A DNA stretch of 31,811 nt from QNYZ01 sp964577615. Its GTDB lineage: Bacteria; Desulfobacterota; Desulfobacteria; Desulfobacterales; QNYZ01. The stretch lies in the NCBI GenBank assembly GCA_964577615.1, contig CAZNZW010000036.1, forward strand, positions 1 to 31,811, written 5' to 3'. This document shows, in pieces, positions 8,761 to 15,219 of the stretch. Each line of letters opens with the position of its first letter. Positions within the stretch are counted from its first letter, which is position 1. The translations under genes were made by a program, and so were the position numbers. A model generated the notes under the pieces. That model had not been told where the DNA came from, did not search any database, and worked only from the letters and a program-made list of their open reading frames with translations.

Positions 8761-11074
8761 CGGTTGTCTCTCCTTTTTCGTCTGCTTCCATGGCCCGGAG
8801 AGCTTTCTCCCAGGTCAGGGGCGATGAATATATCCGCCGGCCGCAGGCATCGGCCACGGCATTGGCCACTGCCGGCAGCGGACCGTTCATGGCGATTTCA
8901 CCGGCGCCCTTGAGACCGAAAGGACCGCTTTCTTCTTCTTCGTCCGTCCAGGCGGTCTCCATCTCCGGGATATCCAGGGAGCCGGGCAGAATATAGGTGG
9001 AAAAATCGCCAGCCTCGATTCGGCCCTGGTTGACGATCAGATCCTCGTAAAGGGCATACCCGAGGCCCTGGGCGATCCCGCCGTGCATCTGCTGCTCGAA
9101 AAGCTGGGGATTGACGATCCGGCCGCAGTCGGTCACCGCCAGATACCGCTGAACACGCACCCGGCCGGTGAGCCGGTCGATCTCCACGTATGCCAGATGC
9201 GCCGCATAAGAGAAGATCCGGTGGGGAACGCCGAAACTGCGGATCTTTTCGTCACAGTCGACCTTTGTGTCGGCCACCGGGGCCTGAAACCGGTGGGTCA
9301 CCACCCGTTCCGTTTCCGGCAGCAGACCGGCCAGGCCGATGGTGCGGCCGTCGGGGCCGTGACGGACCTGTCCGGGCTCAAGCTTCAGGCCGCCGTTATC
9401 CTCAAGGTCCAGGCACTCGGCCGCCCGGGCGAGTATCTTTTCTTTCAGGATCCGGGCGGCACCGATCAGTGCGTTGCCGAAGGTATAAGTAGTCCGGCTG
9501 GCCGATGCGGAGCCCGACGGCAGGGTCCGGTCGGTATCCGGCAGCACCAGCGCCATCCGGCCGCTGTCCTGGTTGAGAATGCTGCCCGCCATCTGCAGAT
9601 AGGTGCTGGCATTGCCCTGGCCCATATCCACCACCCCGGCGTATACAATGAACCGGCCGTCTCCGGTCAGTTCGATTTTGGCGTCGGCCACGTCGGGCAC
9701 CACCGGCCCGTAGCCCATCCCCTGCATCACGGCGGCAATGCCGACGCCCCGCTTTTGAAACGGTCCGGCACCGGATTTCCAGGCTGCTTTCTCTTGCCAG
9801 AGCGGATGTTGCCGCAGGGTTTCCAGACAGCGCCGAATCCCCGTGGACGACGACAGCGTTGCCCCCACCGGATTGACATCTCCCTTGTCGAGACTGTTTT
9901 TCAACCGCAGTTCCAACGGCGACATCCCCAGCCGGGCGGCCATCATGTCGACCACCTGCTCCATGGCGCCCGCCACCTGAGGTACGCCGAATCCCCGGAA
10001 GGGGCCGCCCACGGGGTTGTTGGTATAGACGGCCCGGGCCTTGAGATCGGTATGGGGGATGCGGTACGGCCCGCCGGCATGTTCCAGCCCCAGAGTCATG
10101 ACCACCACGCCGAGATGATCGTAGGGACCGGTATCGTACCAGGCGTCCACCGCAAGGGCCATAAAGGTTCCATCTGACCGGGCCCCCAGGCGGTACCGGA
10201 GCCGGGCCGGATGCCGCTTGGGGCTGGCCAGGATACTCTCCTCCCGGCTGCACCAGAGCTTGACCGCCCGCCCCGGACAATTGAGGGCGGCCAGGGCCAG
10301 CAGGGCCTGGACGGTGATCCCGTCTTTGCCGCCGAAAGCGCCGCCGCAATATGGGGCGATGATCCGCATCTTTTCTATTTCGATCCCCAGGGCGTGGGAG
10401 AGTTCCACCCGGTCCCGAAACGGGGTCTGGGTGGAGACCACGATGTCGAGGATGCCGTCATCGCCGACCCGGGCCCAGCCGCACTCGGTTTCCAGACAGG
10501 CGTGCTCCTGGTGGGGAAAACTGAATTCAGCGTCCACCATCTGATCACATTGCCCCCAGATGTCCGGATCGTCGCCCTTGCGGATCCGTCCCTTGAGCAG
10601 GAGGTTGCCGTCGGCCCGGTTTGCATGAATCCGGACGGCATCGTCCCGGAGGGCCGCTATCGGATCGAAAACCGCCGGCAGGGGATCGTAATCAATATCG
10701 ATCAGCCCCAGCGCCTGTTCCAGAATCTCTTTTTCTTCGGCGATCACCAGCACCACCGGATCCCCTATGTGACGCACCCGGTCGTCGGCCAGCACGGGCT
10801 GGTCCGTCTCCACCACGCCGTAGCGATTGGTCCCTTTCACGTCCCGGCTTGTCAGGATACGGACGACGCCGGCCAGCCCGGCCGCCTTTTGGATCGAGAT
10901 GCGCCGGATCCCGCCGTGGGCGATGCCGGCTCGTCGCACCCCCGCCCAGAGAAAACCATCGCCGTAATAATCGGCCGCGTATTTTTCCCGGCCCGTGACC
11001 TTGGCCGCCGCGTCCGCCCGGGGGACCGGAGCGCCGATGGTCAGCGGCCGGCTCTGGAGGATCGGCTTATTCAT
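8750..11074 (-). CDS. Molybdenum hydroxylase, molybdopterin-binding large subunit
   Basis: Catalytic subunit of 774 aa of the xanthine dehydrogenase/aldehyde oxidase family. Recognisable elements, in order, are an N-terminal a/b hammerhead (KVTGREKYAADYY), GGAFGGKDG, the active-site loop GGPFRGFGVPQ, MGQGNAST, and the C-terminal GLKGAGE, whose Glu is the base that activates water in the family. The AYxCSFR loop of copper-molybdenum CO dehydrogenase is absent, so this is not a form I CO dehydrogenase. Substrates of such enzymes include purines, nicotinate, aldehydes and aromatic acyl-CoAs; sequence alone does not choose between them. I took the ATG at 11074, which has a GAGG six bases upstream and overlaps the aminotransferase stop by 8 bases. 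A start at 11101 lacks this. Confidence 0.93.
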   Translation of the reverse strand: MNKPILQSRPLTIGAPVPRADAAAKVTGREKYAADYYGDGFLWAGVRRAGIAHGGIRRISIQKAAGLAGVVRILTSRDVKGTNRYGVVETDQPVLADDRVRHIGDPVVLVIAEEKEILEQALGLIDIDYDPLPAVFDPIAALRDDAVRIHANRADGNLLLKGRIRKGDDPDIWGQCDQMVDAEFSFPHQEHACLETECGWARVGDDGILDIVVSTQTPFRDRVELSHALGIEIEKMRIIAPYCGGAFGGKDGITVQALLALAALNCPGRAVKLWCSREESILASPKRHPARLRYRLGARSDGTFMALAVDAWYDTGPYDHLGVVVMTLGLEHAGGPYRIPHTDLKARAVYTNNPVGGPFRGFGVPQVAGAMEQVVDMMAARLGMSPLELRLKNSLDKGDVNPVGATLSSSTGIRRCLETLRQHPLWQEKAAWKSGAGPFQKRGVGIAAVMQGMGYGPVVPDVADAKIELTGDGRFIVYAGVVDMGQGNASTYLQMAGSILNQDSGRMALVLPDTDRTLPSGSASASRTTYTFGNALIGAARILKEKILARAAECLDLEDNGGLKLEPGQVRHGPDGRTIGLAGLLPETERVVTHRFQAPVADTKVDCDEKIRSFGVPHRIFSYAAHLAYVEIDRLTGRVRVQRYLAVTDCGRIVNPQLFEQQMHGGIAQGLGYALYEDLIVNQGRIEAGDFSTYILPGSLDIPEMETAWTDEEEESGPFGLKGAGEIAMNGPLPAVANAVADACGRRIYSSPLTWEKALRAMEADEKGETTGEN

Positions 11075-12176
11075 TAAGTACCTCGGAAAGGGCATCGACA
11101 AACGCCTCGAGAATCTCCCGGTGGACGATGGTGACCCGGATCCAGTTGGGCATCCTGAAGCCGGTCATGCTCCGGACCATGAATCCGCGGGCCATGAGCT
11201 TCCGGTAGGCCAGGCTGTCGCTGATGGGAAGCTTGACCATGATATAGTTGCCTTCGCCCACGACGGTCTCAAGGCCCAGGTCGCCGAATGCCTTTGCAAG
11301 AAAGGCCTTGCCGCCGGCAACCATCTCGCGGGTACGCCGGATATGCCCGTCGTCCTCAAGGCAGGCCAGGCTCGCTTCCTGGGCCAGCGTGTTGACCGAG
11401 TAGACCACGCAGGTCCGCCGGATGATATCGACCACCTCCCGGGATCCGGCCAGGTACCCGATCCGCAGGCCGGCCAGAGCGTACATCTTGGAAAAGGTCC
11501 GGAAGACCACCAGATTGGGATACCGGGCAATCAGGGATATCCCGTTGGGATAATCGTCCTGGTCGACGAATTCAAAATAGGCTTCGTCGATGACGAGGAT
11601 CTGCCGCCCGTCAATGGTATCGAGGAACCGCCGCAACCGTTTCTCGTTCCAGTACTGCCCGGTGGGGTTGTTGGGATTGCACAGAAAGACCACCTTGGTC
11701 CGGTCGTCGATCACGTCCAGCATGCCCTGGTCGTCGAATCCGAAGTCCTTCAGGGGCACCACCCGGGCCTCGAAACCGGAAAATTCGGCCACCCATTCGT
11801 AAACGGCAAAGGTTTTGTCGGCGGTGACGATATTGTCTCCCGGCTGGCAGAACGCCTTGATCACGAAGGCGATCACCTCGTTGGAACCGTTTCCCACCAG
11901 GATCTGATCCGGCGTCAGCCCGAATTTTTCGGCCAGATGATACCGGAGATGGTAAACATCGCCGCTGGGGTACAGGGAGGCCCGGGGCGGAGGGAAGGCG
12001 TCGAGCACTTTCCGGGCGGCCGGCGGCGGTCCCAGGGGATTTTCGTTGTTGTTCAGCCGGTGCAGGTGCCCGCACCGGTAGAGCTTCATCAGGACGTCAT
12101 CGGGCTTGCTGGGAATATACGCCTCGAATCGCCGGATGTGTTCCGGGACCAGCCGGTCCAGCGCCGCACGGGTCAT
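11067..12176 (-). CDS. hisC: HisC-like PLP-dependent aminotransferase (class I/II)
   Basis: PLP enzyme of 369 aa in the histidinol-phosphate aminotransferase / threonine-phosphate decarboxylase group. Key residues are visible: NENPLGP near 44, YPSGD near 69, the PNNPTG loop with Asn168, DEAYF with Asp196 and Tyr199, and the cofactor Lys229 in RTFSKMYALAGLRIGY. Resemblance is strongest to HisC, but no other histidine genes are present, and the operon context points to a side role on an amino acid or amine linked to the molybdenum hydroxylase. I chose the ATG at 12176, which makes an ATGA overlap with the preceding gene; an ATG six codons upstream has no ribosome site. The family is certain, the exact reaction is not. 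Confidence 0.85.
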   Translation of the reverse strand: MTRAALDRLVPEHIRRFEAYIPSKPDDVLMKLYRCGHLHRLNNNENPLGPPPAARKVLDAFPPPRASLYPSGDVYHLRYHLAEKFGLTPDQILVGNGSNEVIAFVIKAFCQPGDNIVTADKTFAVYEWVAEFSGFEARVVPLKDFGFDDQGMLDVIDDRTKVVFLCNPNNPTGQYWNEKRLRRFLDTIDGRQILVIDEAYFEFVDQDDYPNGISLIARYPNLVVFRTFSKMYALAGLRIGYLAGSREVVDIIRRTCVVYSVNTLAQEASLACLEDDGHIRRTREMVAGGKAFLAKAFGDLGLETVVGEGNYIMVKLPISDSLAYRKLMARGFMVRSMTGFRMPNWIRVTIVHREILEAFVDALSEVLNE

Positions 12177-13492
12177 GGCTGCCCTGCTTCCCATTGAAAC
12201 ACGACCAGATCGCCCTCTCCGGCATAGGGAAGGATCAGGCGGGGCGTAAACCCGTTTTCAAGAAGGGCCGGGGTGAATCCCACCTGCCAGGGCAGGGCCA
12301 GGTCCATTTCGAAGAAGAGCCCGGCAACCGATTCTTTTCGGAACAGATCGACATGGGCGGCCAGGGTGTCGGCCGCATCGGTCCCGGCCCGGATGGGCCG
12401 CAGAGTGACCGTGTTCGCCTGCCGGTCGACATCGGCCGAGAGCACGGCAAAAGGATTCAGACCTTCTCCGGCCGTATCGATCTGCACTACTTCCCGGGGC
12501 AGGACCAGCCGGAGATATTCGCCTTCGAGAAACGCCATGAGGCCGGGATGAACTTTGACCACGCAGCCGGCATCTTCCTGCATCTGGCGAAAATACGTGG
12601 GCCGGGACACGGCCCCGCCGGCACCGCCGAAGGCCGTCACACTTCCCAGCTTTTCGAACCGGTGCCGGGGCAGGTATTCGGCAGGATGCCGGCTGATCAG
12701 TGCCACGGCATGGGTCTTGGCGATGGCGCTGATACAGGCATCGAGCAGATCTTCGGCCAGCGATGGATCCGGATCCGGGCTGAAAAGATACGGTCCGAAA
12801 AACGCCACGGTCCCCGGCCCCGGCCAGTGCCAGAGAATCCCCCCGCCGATGCGGCCCGACGGATCCAGGGCGATGATCATATCGACATCCCCCGCAACCA
12901 GCTGGTCGACCACCTTTCCCGGCCAGGCGAAGGAACCGGGCACCGGCGATGCGGGACCGGCCTGACGGGCCATCAGGACAAAAAGCTTGGCATCGGCCGA
13001 ATCCGGTCGGCGCAGGGAAAAGGGGCCGGAAGGCGCGGGTACCGGCAGGTCGGCATCCGCCAGGTCGGGATAGGTCTTCTCCTTGATCAGGGCGAGCCGG
13101 ATCCCCTGGCCATTGGTTTCCGTTACCCGAAAGTGGTCCACCTTGCGGGCGGCGATGAAGAGCCCCATCTCGTCGAGGGCAATGTCATCTTCCAGAGAAA
13201 CGGATGCGGTGAGGTTGAAGGCCCGCAGGTTGACGTCGTCCACAGGCAGGGAAAAATCCACCCGGACGAAATACCCGCCGCCGGTACAGATGATTTTCAT
13301 TTCCCTGTCCGGTGCGGACGTTCCGCAGAGATAAACAAAGATCTCCTCGGTCGCCAGGGTCAGCGCCAGGGCATCTGATTCAGCCATGCCCAGCGCCAGG
13401 GCTGCTTTTTCCACAAAAGAGGTAACCACGTGGAGAAAATCGACAGTGGCATAGAGCGTCATGGCAAGCGTTTGTGATTTATCTGTTGGCAA
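12173..13492 (-). CDS. Degenerate RsbW-like ATPase domain fused to GNAT-like acyltransferase
   Basis: First gene of the 12-gene operon, 439 aa. Residues about 1-140 align by eye with the intact RsbW-like protein at 3220-3627, but the ATP site is damaged. The N-box Asn is Tyr54 (TEEIFVY), the G1 Gly is Ser81 (DFSLPV), and two G2 glycines are Asp107 and Glu108 (LDEMGLFIA). A Pro-rich linker follows. The rest resembles the GNAT-like protein at 4053-5084: an IGGGILWHW strand, a PGLMAFLEGEYLRLVLP segment, and an end with MDLALPWQVGFTPALLENGF, LILPY and GDLVVFQW. The domain probably no longer phosphorylates but could still bind a STAS protein and so control the acyltransferase half. The start is TTG, chosen because a perfect AGGAGG lies six bases upstream; the next ATG, ten codons in, has no such site. 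Confidence 0.75.
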   Translation of the reverse strand: MPTDKSQTLAMTLYATVDFLHVVTSFVEKAALALGMAESDALALTLATEEIFVYLCGTSAPDREMKIICTGGGYFVRVDFSLPVDDVNLRAFNLTASVSLEDDIALDEMGLFIAARKVDHFRVTETNGQGIRLALIKEKTYPDLADADLPVPAPSGPFSLRRPDSADAKLFVLMARQAGPASPVPGSFAWPGKVVDQLVAGDVDMIIALDPSGRIGGGILWHWPGPGTVAFFGPYLFSPDPDPSLAEDLLDACISAIAKTHAVALISRHPAEYLPRHRFEKLGSVTAFGGAGGAVSRPTYFRQMQEDAGCVVKVHPGLMAFLEGEYLRLVLPREVVQIDTAGEGLNPFAVLSADVDRQANTVTLRPIRAGTDAADTLAAHVDLFRKESVAGLFFEMDLALPWQVGFTPALLENGFTPRLILPYAGEGDLVVFQWEAGQP

Positions 13493-13498
13493 ATCGAT

Positions 13499-13504
13499 CC
13501 TCCT
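13499..13504 (-). promoter_or_regulatory. Ribosome binding site deciding a TTG start
   Basis: The minus strand reads AGGAGG, then ATCGAT, then TTG at 13492. The perfect Shine-Dalgarno with six-base spacing selects the TTG as the start of the first operon gene. Confidence 0.8.
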
Positions 13505-13663
13505 GGTTGCCGAAGGTCAAATCTGGCCGCCAGCCGTCATGCCTGGCGTGGCCGGCAGCGCCACTGGCGCAGCACCGGCAATCCAATCATCGGCAGTGTC
13601 TGTTCTCATATGGGAAGAATCATGCGATCCATCATAAATGCGATGCGAAGAAGTAGAAAAGGT

Positions 13664-13707
13664 ATTGGAAAAAAATGACGCTTCCAATCGGCGGCATTGT
13701 TGGAATA
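13664..13707. promoter_or_regulatory. Candidate operator upstream of the 12-gene operon
   Basis: ATTGGAA (13664-13670) and TTCCAAT (13682-13688) form a 7-base inverted repeat with an 11-base gap, and a third TTGGAATA lies at 13700-13707. The spacing between half-sites is 18 bases. The site lies about 170 bases upstream of the first gene, in the 299-base stretch 13493-13791 between the operon and the FTR gene, where I find no convincing gene and no clear terminator. A perfect -35 box (TTGACA on the minus strand, 13762-13767) is present but lacks a good -10 partner. The regulator is unknown. Confidence 0.35.
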
Positions 13708-13791
13708 AAAGACCAGGAATGAGCGGTTGTTCGCATGCTGCTGAACGATTTCGTCCGATGCTGTCAAAAATCCATTGACTCTCTTCGCCTC

Positions 13792-14139
13792 CTAAAACCC
13801 CATTTTCTCCGGCGGGCGGCGTTCGGGAACATATTCGTGGGCTATGGCATCCTCGTTCCATTCTCTGGAGGCGTAAAGATTACAATAGCAGCTGCCGAAT
13901 TCCTCCACATCCTCCTTCCGGTAAACACACGGGCAGATGATATCCTTATCCGCCGCCCGGTCTCCGGAAGCCAGCCGGCAGGGGCAGACCATGTAGCCGT
14001 ACCGGTCTTTATTGATCAGCAACGCGTCGAGAAGTTCGAATACGCGCTCTTTGTCTCTGCTGAAATAATACCCTTTGGGTTCCTGGACCTTTTTCAACAG
14101 CCCGTACAGCTTTTCGGATGTCATTTTCTCCGGTGTCAT
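13792..14139 (-). CDS. Ferredoxin-thioredoxin reductase catalytic chain (FTR beta-like)
   Basis: Protein of 115 aa with the FTR active-site pattern: CPC, 14 residues, CPC, 12 residues, CYC. In the family, four Cys bind a [4Fe-4S] cluster and two form the redox disulfide that reduces thioredoxin or glutaredoxin from ferredoxin. The spacing differs from plant FTR, as in the shorter versions known from anaerobes and archaea, which often lack the variable chain; no variable-chain gene is seen here. The ATGA overlap with the glutaredoxin gene suggests that protein is its partner. I took the ATG at 14139 for that overlap; an ATG five codons later with GGAG just before it is an alternative. Confidence 0.9.
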   Translation of the reverse strand: MTPEKMTSEKLYGLLKKVQEPKGYYFSRDKERVFELLDALLINKDRYGYMVCPCRLASGDRAADKDIICPCVYRKEDVEEFGSCYCNLYASREWNEDAIAHEYVPERRPPEKMGF

Positions 14140-14393
14140 GAGAGCCCCAGCGCCTCCCTGATTTTTTCTTCCTTGTATCCGACAATCACCTTTTCGCCAA
14201 TGATAATGGTGGGAAACGAACATCGGGGGTTGAATTTGCGGACGTCTTCCAGGATGGCCTGGCGGGCCTCACCTTCCAGAAGATCCACATCCACGAATTC
14301 ATATTTGACGGTGCAGTCATCCATCAATTTTTTCACCGCCCGGCAATGACTGCAGGTACTTAAAGAATAAACTTTTACGGGATTTTCCGACAT
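14136..14393 (-). CDS. Glutaredoxin-like / NrdH-type thiol redox protein
   Basis: Small thioredoxin-fold protein of 85 aa. The N-terminal strand is followed by the active site STCSHCRAV (CxxC with Ser-His between), then the cis-Pro region FPTIIIG and a glycine turn at IVGYKEE. It should exchange electrons with the FTR-like protein encoded next, forming a ferredoxin-driven thiol reduction pair. The start ATG has AAAGGA upstream. About 210 bases separate it from the DsrE-like gene; I see no gene in that gap. Confidence 0.9.
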   Translation of the reverse strand: MSENPVKVYSLSTCSHCRAVKKLMDDCTVKYEFVDVDLLEGEARQAILEDVRKFNPRCSFPTIIIGEKVIVGYKEEKIREALGLS

Positions 14394-14607
14394 GGCTGGT
14401 CCTTTCCGGTTGTTTTTAATCCATCAGGGTGCTGCCGCTAAATAATACAGAATCGGTTTACTTTCAAGGTGAAGATAAAGCACCAGCGTCCGATTTAATC
14501 GGTATCCTGTAACCGGAAATGGATCGACAGCCGTACCTGTATGGCCACCCTTTTATGGAACGGCCAAAATTCCCTTCAGATCCAGGGTTTTTCTTTTTTC
14601 CCGTCTG

Positions 14608-14958
14608 TCAAAAATTAAACACCTTCGCCGCCGCCGCCATGTCGATGAGATGCGGACCGCCGTCGAGCTGCATATTGGAGAAAAATTTTGTCTCATCCAG
14701 GTGCCGGTTTTTGGCACACGGGGTACAGATACCTGTTTTTACGCCATTTTCCACCAGGTAGGGCCAGTAATCACCCGGGGCGTCACCCGTGGTGGTTTTC
14801 TGGGTGAAATCACGATCTGAGTCTGCCCACATTACCCCGCCGTCTATAAAAAACAGATCAACCTGGTGCCCCTTGACATGGGCGATTTTGGCAAACTGGA
14901 AACAACGCGTGGCGGCTTCGTTGTCATCTTTGCCGAGAACAAACAGAAAATTGGCCAT
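14608..14958 (-). CDS. DsrE-family sulfur-relay-like protein
   Basis: Protein of 116 aa with the DsrE/YchN fold pattern: an N-terminal strand FLFVLGKDDNEAATRC, a helix, the second strand VDLFFIDGGV, and a conserved pocket with GICTPCAKNR. The two Cys in CTPC sit where DsrE-type proteins carry their sulfur-binding Cys. Members act as small sulfur carriers or are of unknown role; this one is not beside dsrF/dsrH, so an assignment to the dissimilatory sulfite pathway is not justified. The ribosome site AAAGGAGAGAAA before ATG is strong. Confidence 0.85.
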   Translation of the reverse strand: MANFLFVLGKDDNEAATRCFQFAKIAHVKGHQVDLFFIDGGVMWADSDRDFTQKTTTGDAPGDYWPYLVENGVKTGICTPCAKNRHLDETKFFSNMQLDGGPHLIDMAAAAKVFNF

Positions 14959-15008
14959 TTTCTCTCCTTTGCCGTTTTAGAATTAGAACTGCGTCCCGGT
15001 TTTCCAGG

Positions 15009-15030
15009 ATGCCCTGTATTGCCAGGGCAT
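15009..15030. other. Inverted repeat upstream of the DsrE-like gene
   Basis: ATGCCCTG and CAGGGCAT form a perfect 8-bp stem with a 6-base loop, about 50 bases before the DsrE-like start. No T tract follows on either strand. It could be an operator or an RNA hairpin in the leader. Confidence 0.45.
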
Positions 15031-15151
15031 GAACAGTGGAGACAGTACGGCCCGCGGAAAGCGCCCCGCTGGAGGGAAACGCTTCGATATCAATCGGCAC
15101 CCCGGTCCGCACGTCCGCCGATGCGAAGAATCCAGTTCAGGGCGGCGGGGG

Positions 15152-15188
15152 CTGCCGGACCGGGATACGGCAATATCCGGTCCGGCAG
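15152..15188. other. GC-rich hairpin just after glnA
   Basis: CTGCCGGACCGG and CCGGTCCGGCAG form a perfect 12-bp stem, extended by ATA/TAT after a bulge. It starts 31 bases past the glnA stop. There is no T tract on the minus strand, so it is not a standard intrinsic terminator; it may protect the 3' end of the glnA message. Nothing else is recognisable in 14959-15219. Confidence 0.5.
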
Positions 15189-15219
15189 AACGGGCGGCGA
15201 CTGACGTCAGCGGCTGCGC

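Noticed and set aside
8750..11074. Form I CO dehydrogenase (CoxL)
   Set aside because: The diagnostic AYxCSFR active-site loop is absent; the loop reads GGPFRGFGVPQ as in xanthine dehydrogenase-like enzymes.
9083..12197. Several long plus-strand open frames opposite the molybdenum hydroxylase and aminotransferase genes
   Set aside because: They are shadows of well-supported minus-strand genes with intact catalytic motifs, and show no recognisable domain.
13517..13861. A 114-residue minus-strand open frame spanning the gap before the 12-gene operon
   Set aside because: It overlaps the FTR gene in another frame and has no domain or convincing ribosome site.
14608..14958. Assignment as the DsrE subunit of the DsrEFH sulfur-transfer complex
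   Set aside because: No dsrF, dsrH or dsrC gene is adjacent. Only family membership is supported.
15152..15188. Intrinsic terminator of glnA
   Set aside because: The stem is strong, but no T run follows it on the minus strand. It is kept only as a hairpin.
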